From positions 59,494,250-59,558,249 of the forward strand of contig CM049318.1 in the NCBI GenBank assembly GCA_026874595.1: a DNA stretch of 64,000 nt. The letters run 5' to 3'. The notes under the pieces are model-generated. The model had not been told where the DNA came from. It made no database searches and was given only the letters and a program-made list of their open reading frames with translations. Every line of letters starts with the position of its first letter. Within the stretch, counting starts at the first letter, position 1. Of this stretch, positions 53,701 through 59,700 are shown in pieces. This DNA comes from Sipunculus nudus. Its lineage: Eukaryota; Annelida; Sipuncula; Golfingiida; Sipunculidae. A program made the position numbers and the translations under genes.

Positions 53701-56700
53701 CTGAACAAACAGTAATTTTTAAATGTAGTTATTTGAGCATGTGACCAGTGCGCTTGGCCATCATCAGTTGTAGGTATATACAGATTGGTGCTGACACCTA
53801 TCAGAGTGCAGTCACCTTAGTTTTGCCAGCTACTGTGTGGTTAAAAATAAAAAAGCGGTTTTGTAAGCCAAACGGTGTTCATTCATTCTGTTACAACCGA
53901 ACAACAAGTTTAGTTAAGATGTTGTTAAAAGTTTTCGTAGATATAGATTTTAATGAATTACCGTGCTGACATATTTTACATGGTGTGGCATTCTAGTTAA
54001 TTAGGCCTATGCTTCATTCCTCCATTGCAACTTAGTGTTCGGACTTAACATTTTAATTTAATTAAAGATTAACAGTGGCATATAATCCTTTTGAACTAAA
54101 ATATTTCATGGTGATCCATATTTCCTCCAAAACTTAAAAGATTTGTCACTTAATGATACCCGGACACTGCATAAAAAATTATCAAAATGAATTCATAACC
54201 TTTGCGTGAAGTTTGGGTTGCTATAGTCCGTTTCACCACATGCTGTCCACCTGTTTTTTGTTGATAATTTTCTTAAATGTTTATATTTTTAATTAATTTT
54301 CAATAAACTAACATATGGAAGTGACAACCTAATATGACAATTAAGAATTTTACAATAAATCTGCCGTATATGTTTTACAACATTTAAGTCTCTTCACCAT
54401 GATCTGGCAGATATGAAGTGTCCCTCCATAAGTAGCCATCTTTGTTTAAACTGGTTATATTTTTTAGAGTATTTACATGAGATCATCCAATCAACAGCTG
54501 TCAGTTGAGGCTGTGTTTGCATGTGACCAATGACCTTGACCGCCATAAATGGGTCTGATATGTTGTAAAATGTAGACTGATTTCTCATATTTTAAAATAA
54601 TTCTGTTTCTTAAATAAGGTGTAAGGTAGGTATTTATTTACCTTGTTGAAAATTAGGTTCTTTAATCCTCTGCTCTACACTATAATTGTTTCCCTTGAAA
54701 TGTAACTAATAAAAATTTTCATAGCAAAAAACACGTGGACATGAGGGGATGAAATGGACTATAACAGATACACTAACCTAACAGCAAACCAACTGACCAA
54801 GAGGAAAACGTACACCTTCCTGGCCTATGTATACATATATCATTATAACACTCTTTTATTTTCAGTGAGGGTACCAGATGCATCCAGTGTGACCAAACAG
54901 GTACCGTCGGTCAGCGATTTTATCGAAGAGGGTAAGAGTTTTTATATAGATATTAAAAATCCATTTTCTAAGGAATGCAAGCCTCCGCCCTTATACGGGT
55001 CTCTATTGTGTGGTGCTCCTAAAACCGTGTTGTGTTTTTATTCGGCCTAAAAAATTACTGATTAAGGTTTTGTTTGCATCCAAATCCGGTAGCTCGTAAA
55101 TTTATTGGGATCTGCCCAAACATTGTTAGCAATTAATCCTTTGCCAATATTCGGCAAAAGTGTCGGCCATACAAATATGCACACTATTTCAGTAATTTGC
55201 TTTGATGCTAGGTTGTTTCTTAAGTGTTCATTTTTTCAGCCATTAATCTTTATTAAAAAAAAGTGTAATCGTATTTTTGTAATTTACAGGCATATTGAAT
55301 AATATACGAGTAAAGAAGCTTTTAAATGAATGTTACATGAAATATTTTATTTCATTGGATTGTATATAGGCGTGATGCGAAATAAGAGCTATTATGCTCA
55401 GTTAATTGGTGTCTTTTTTATACTCTATGCTGGAGGATGTTTATAAATATGTAATTACTCCCTGACAGAGGCAGCGTGGGAAACGTCAACTAGATGTGGT
55501 CAAATGGCCAACAGTTCAGCTGACCACTGGCCGTGGACGGTGGACATTCGCCATGGCGAGGATTCTTGTAACGGCGTCATACTTGCTCCCTCTTTTGTTC
55601 TGACAACCGCCATGTGCCTTAAACACCTCGGGTAAGATGCCTGTCCTATTGCAAAGAAAATATTAACTATGCTATATACTCTGACAAGCTTGGTTTGTTT
55701 GTTTGGATTTTATCTTATGGGTGACCATGCGATTTGAGGGTTACAAAATGTTACAAAGTGTCCTTCATAATAATATTTATATCTGGTATTAATGTAAACT
55801 CTTTGTAAAAAAGATAAAAATCACCATATATTAAATTTATTACAAAAAAAGTGGAAATGAAAGTGATATCCAAAAAATATAAACTTAATTATTTCTTCAC
55901 GTATCACAAAGACACAAATGCACGTACACACATACATTCAAAGGTATATTTTAAGGAAATTTTAGAACTACACAAATTTACCCATCACAGTTCTCCAGGG
56001 CCAAACTATAAAGCAGCTGAAGTGGGAAGGCCAAGGAAAAGGGTCATTAGAGACAGGGACCTATTTGTTTTAAGGTTGAATCCTGAGTTCATAACCTGCT
56101 TATTTGTAAAATGTGTATATCATGAAAAAAGTTAACAGAATGTTTCCGAATTTGGAACTCTAAGGGGTTAAAAATGATTTTTCAGTGTGTCAAGGGAACA
56201 AATTTTTGCACATTTTTCCATTTACAACTGCAACAGTAGGGGTCATATACTCTTATACATATACACAGAAATGTAAAGGCCAAAAATATATGTACTGATC
56301 GACCCACCACTTTAGCTACAGTAGTCTCGAATATTGTACTTTTTTTATTATTTTCAGTTTACCTGAACCTACATCAATTGAAATATTCGTACCTGTCGCC
56401 AAGATAACACGTTTTGTTAAGAAGGTGATAGAAGAAGACAAAACCCCTGACCATGCTGGTCTTGTAATTCTGGAGCTTAAAGGACCACTAAAAACCGGAA
56501 ATGACGTCATGCCAGTGTGCTTACCGCGCAGATTACAATCAGCACGGTACCTCAAATGCTTAGTCGCCGGATACAGTATCCAAGGTAACAGATACAAAAT
56601 ACATGGCAACAGAATTTCCTCACAAAACCACATGCAAGGGTACACAAATTATACTGATACTTTTGTAAGAAATTGTTAAATTTTACATTTATATGCGGGC

Positions 56701-59700
56701 CATTCATGTAATTTGCCGATCTCTTTTTTTTTTTGTTCAAGTGATAAAGAACTTTTAGTGTCCATTAATTTAAACGAAATGTACGGACATGTACTGACTG
56801 AAATAACGCTGTGCATGGCGTAAACTAATAAAACTCCTGTATGGAGCAAAGCGCCACCACATGAAATTAACTAGAAATCTGCATTCTAAGGAATGCAAGC
56901 TTCCGCCTTTTGGGGGTTCCTATTATTGGATGCTTCCATGCGGTCTATATACCCTGGTTCACTCGTCCATAATCGACTGTACATTTATGAATATTCATTG
57001 ATGACGTCCCTGAATTAGGATCACGTTTCGTATCCACACCAAAATCTAATCAAGTCTGCACTGGCCCAGTCCCGAAATGCTTTGAAAATTTCATGAGATT
57101 CCGTTCATTGTGTAAGCCACGTTGTGAACAAACACACACACGCACAAATATAAGAAAAAGCAAGTATAAGGCAAATATAAGAAGTAGAGTCAGTAGAGCG
57201 CATAGCTCCGCCAAGTTAAATCATTCTACTGGATAATCACTTTACCAAGATAAGAACCTATATTATATAGATCTGGGTCCCCGAGTCTTAATGCTTGAGT
57301 GTCACAGATAGGTGACACATGGCAGCTGGTGGCACTCTGATAGAGCAATTATAAGTAACTAAATTAAATACTAACATTCACATCAAATTTCACAAAAACG
57401 GGGATCATTGTTGCATCAGTTTACAATGTTTGATTGAAACCGGTTCATTAGTGTTTTTGCTTAATCCTGTGAACCCCCCCCCCCTCCGAAATGGACACGT
57501 TTGAAGACATATCCGTAATTGCATGACCACCACTTGATCGATTATGTAGGCGTACAAAATGTAATTTTATTGGTACACGGACTTGTAATTCTGTTACACC
57601 TGATAGTACATGTCATATCAGGGGCGGATCCAGGATTTTGGAAAAAGGAACGGTCCAAGCTTGGTTGACAATTCAGAATACATTAAAAAACTCCTGGGGG
57701 AGAGGGGTGGGGGTGAGCTTCTCGGCCGCAAAACATTGTTTGAAACCCTTTAACAATCGCGGGGGGGGGGGGGGGGGGGGGGGGGGCTTGACCCATTCTT
57801 TTGATCCGCGTCTGCATATAATCTTGGTATATGTTTCAGTGGTGAAATTTCTCTGTTATGCTTTACAGGCCCACCAATGACCTCTTTCCCTGTAAGCGTC
57901 TCATCTGGCGGTGGTTGCCTGGACCGTTCGCGTGCTGTGACGTCACATCTGTGCATTGGAAACGCGGCTAGTAGAAAACCTCGGTGTTTGGTTAGTATCC
58001 GCTACATATGATAACCAACCAGTGGCATATAAAATCATATTATTTTTTTTTTCGATAACCAATTATTACACATTTCCCTCCAAACTAGCGACATCTGATG
58101 GCGGTGACTGACACCTCAGTGTTCGGGTCGGATCTCGACTAGCCGTGAATACATGACTCGGCAGGCGTTAATATTTGGCTCGTAAGCGTGATACAAGCCA
58201 TACGGGGATGTACTGCAACAGCCATCCATCGCATTGCATTGATATCATTGTAAACAGCCGATATTCTTCACATTAAGTTTCGAATGATAATTTGCACATA
58301 TAATTCGTGTACTTACAAACCATAATGAAAAGCCGTCTATATGGTTACGAGTCATTTCCTGTATCGCATACATGTTCGACGGTAAAAGATCAACAAACTC
58401 TCAGAGGGATTAACAAATATGCTGAGTTAAAACGAAATTCTCTCGCACATGGTAGGTATTATTAGAAAGTATACTAAAATGCTAACGATAGGTCTGGTTT
58501 ATGTCAAGTGACAGCGTCCTTGTAGGCCATGAGGTGTTAACGAAAAAAATTGTGTCCTCACATTCAAAGCCTTACTGTGCGGTCCGCGTTTGTAAAATGT
58601 GAAAACACTCTGACGCTAATACGCTTGTCGTATAATCTCTGATGTCAGGAGGCCGACATGGAACCGGATCCCGACCAGAAGCATCATAGTCATAATCTCA
58701 CAATCTGAAATCTAATCTACAACCTGCCTTATCTCTAACAATTATGCACATTTATTGGTTTTTAGCTCAGCTGACTGTAAAATTTGATACAAAAGCTCAA
58801 GTATCTGAACAACTATTGTATTAATCACCATGATTCTTTGCATGAATATTGATCATGGAATGTTTCATCAGTTTCTGCAGTCTGGTGGCGCCGACTGTAT
58901 TTTTTTCTATTTTTACGATTGTTTTTCTCTATTTTTGAGACCTTAAGATGTGGTCTTCTGTTAACAGGGCACAAATCATAATGACTAGACCTAGAATCTT
59001 CTCTCTTGACATGCAGAGAGGCCCATAAAAAGTCTCTGGGGAAACCTATAATTAGGTCTCTGTTACCCATAACCTCTGAGCTATGGGCCTCCGAAGTACC
59101 CCCAGAATTATGGAAAAATTGATACAAAAGGTCAAGTATCTGAACAACTATTGTATTAATCACCATGATTCTTTGCATGGATATTGATCATGGAATGTTT
59201 CTGCAGTCTGGTGGCGCCACCTGTACTTTTTCGATTTTTACAAATGTTTTTCTCTATTTTTGAGACCTCTTGACATGAGGTCATCTGTTAACAAGGCACA
59301 AATTATAACGACTCGACCTAGAATCTTCTCTGTTGACATGCAGGGAGGCCCATGAAAAGTCTCCTTTGAAACCTGAAATTAGGTTTCTGTTACCCATAAA
59401 CTCTGAGCTATGGGGCTCCGAAGTACCCCCCCAGAATAATAGAAAATTTGATACAAAAGCTCAAGTACCTGAACAACTATTGCATTAATCACATTGATTC
59501 TTTGCATGGATATTGATCATGGAATGTTTCATCAGTTTCTGCAGTCTGGTGGTGCCACTTGTGTTTTTTCGATTTTTAGCTCAGCTGACTGTAAGTCATA
59601 TGAGCTATAGCGATCACCCTTTGTCCGGCATCAGTCCGGCCATTAACAGGGCACAAATCGTAACCGTTAGACCTAGAAACTTCTAACTGTACATCCAGGG

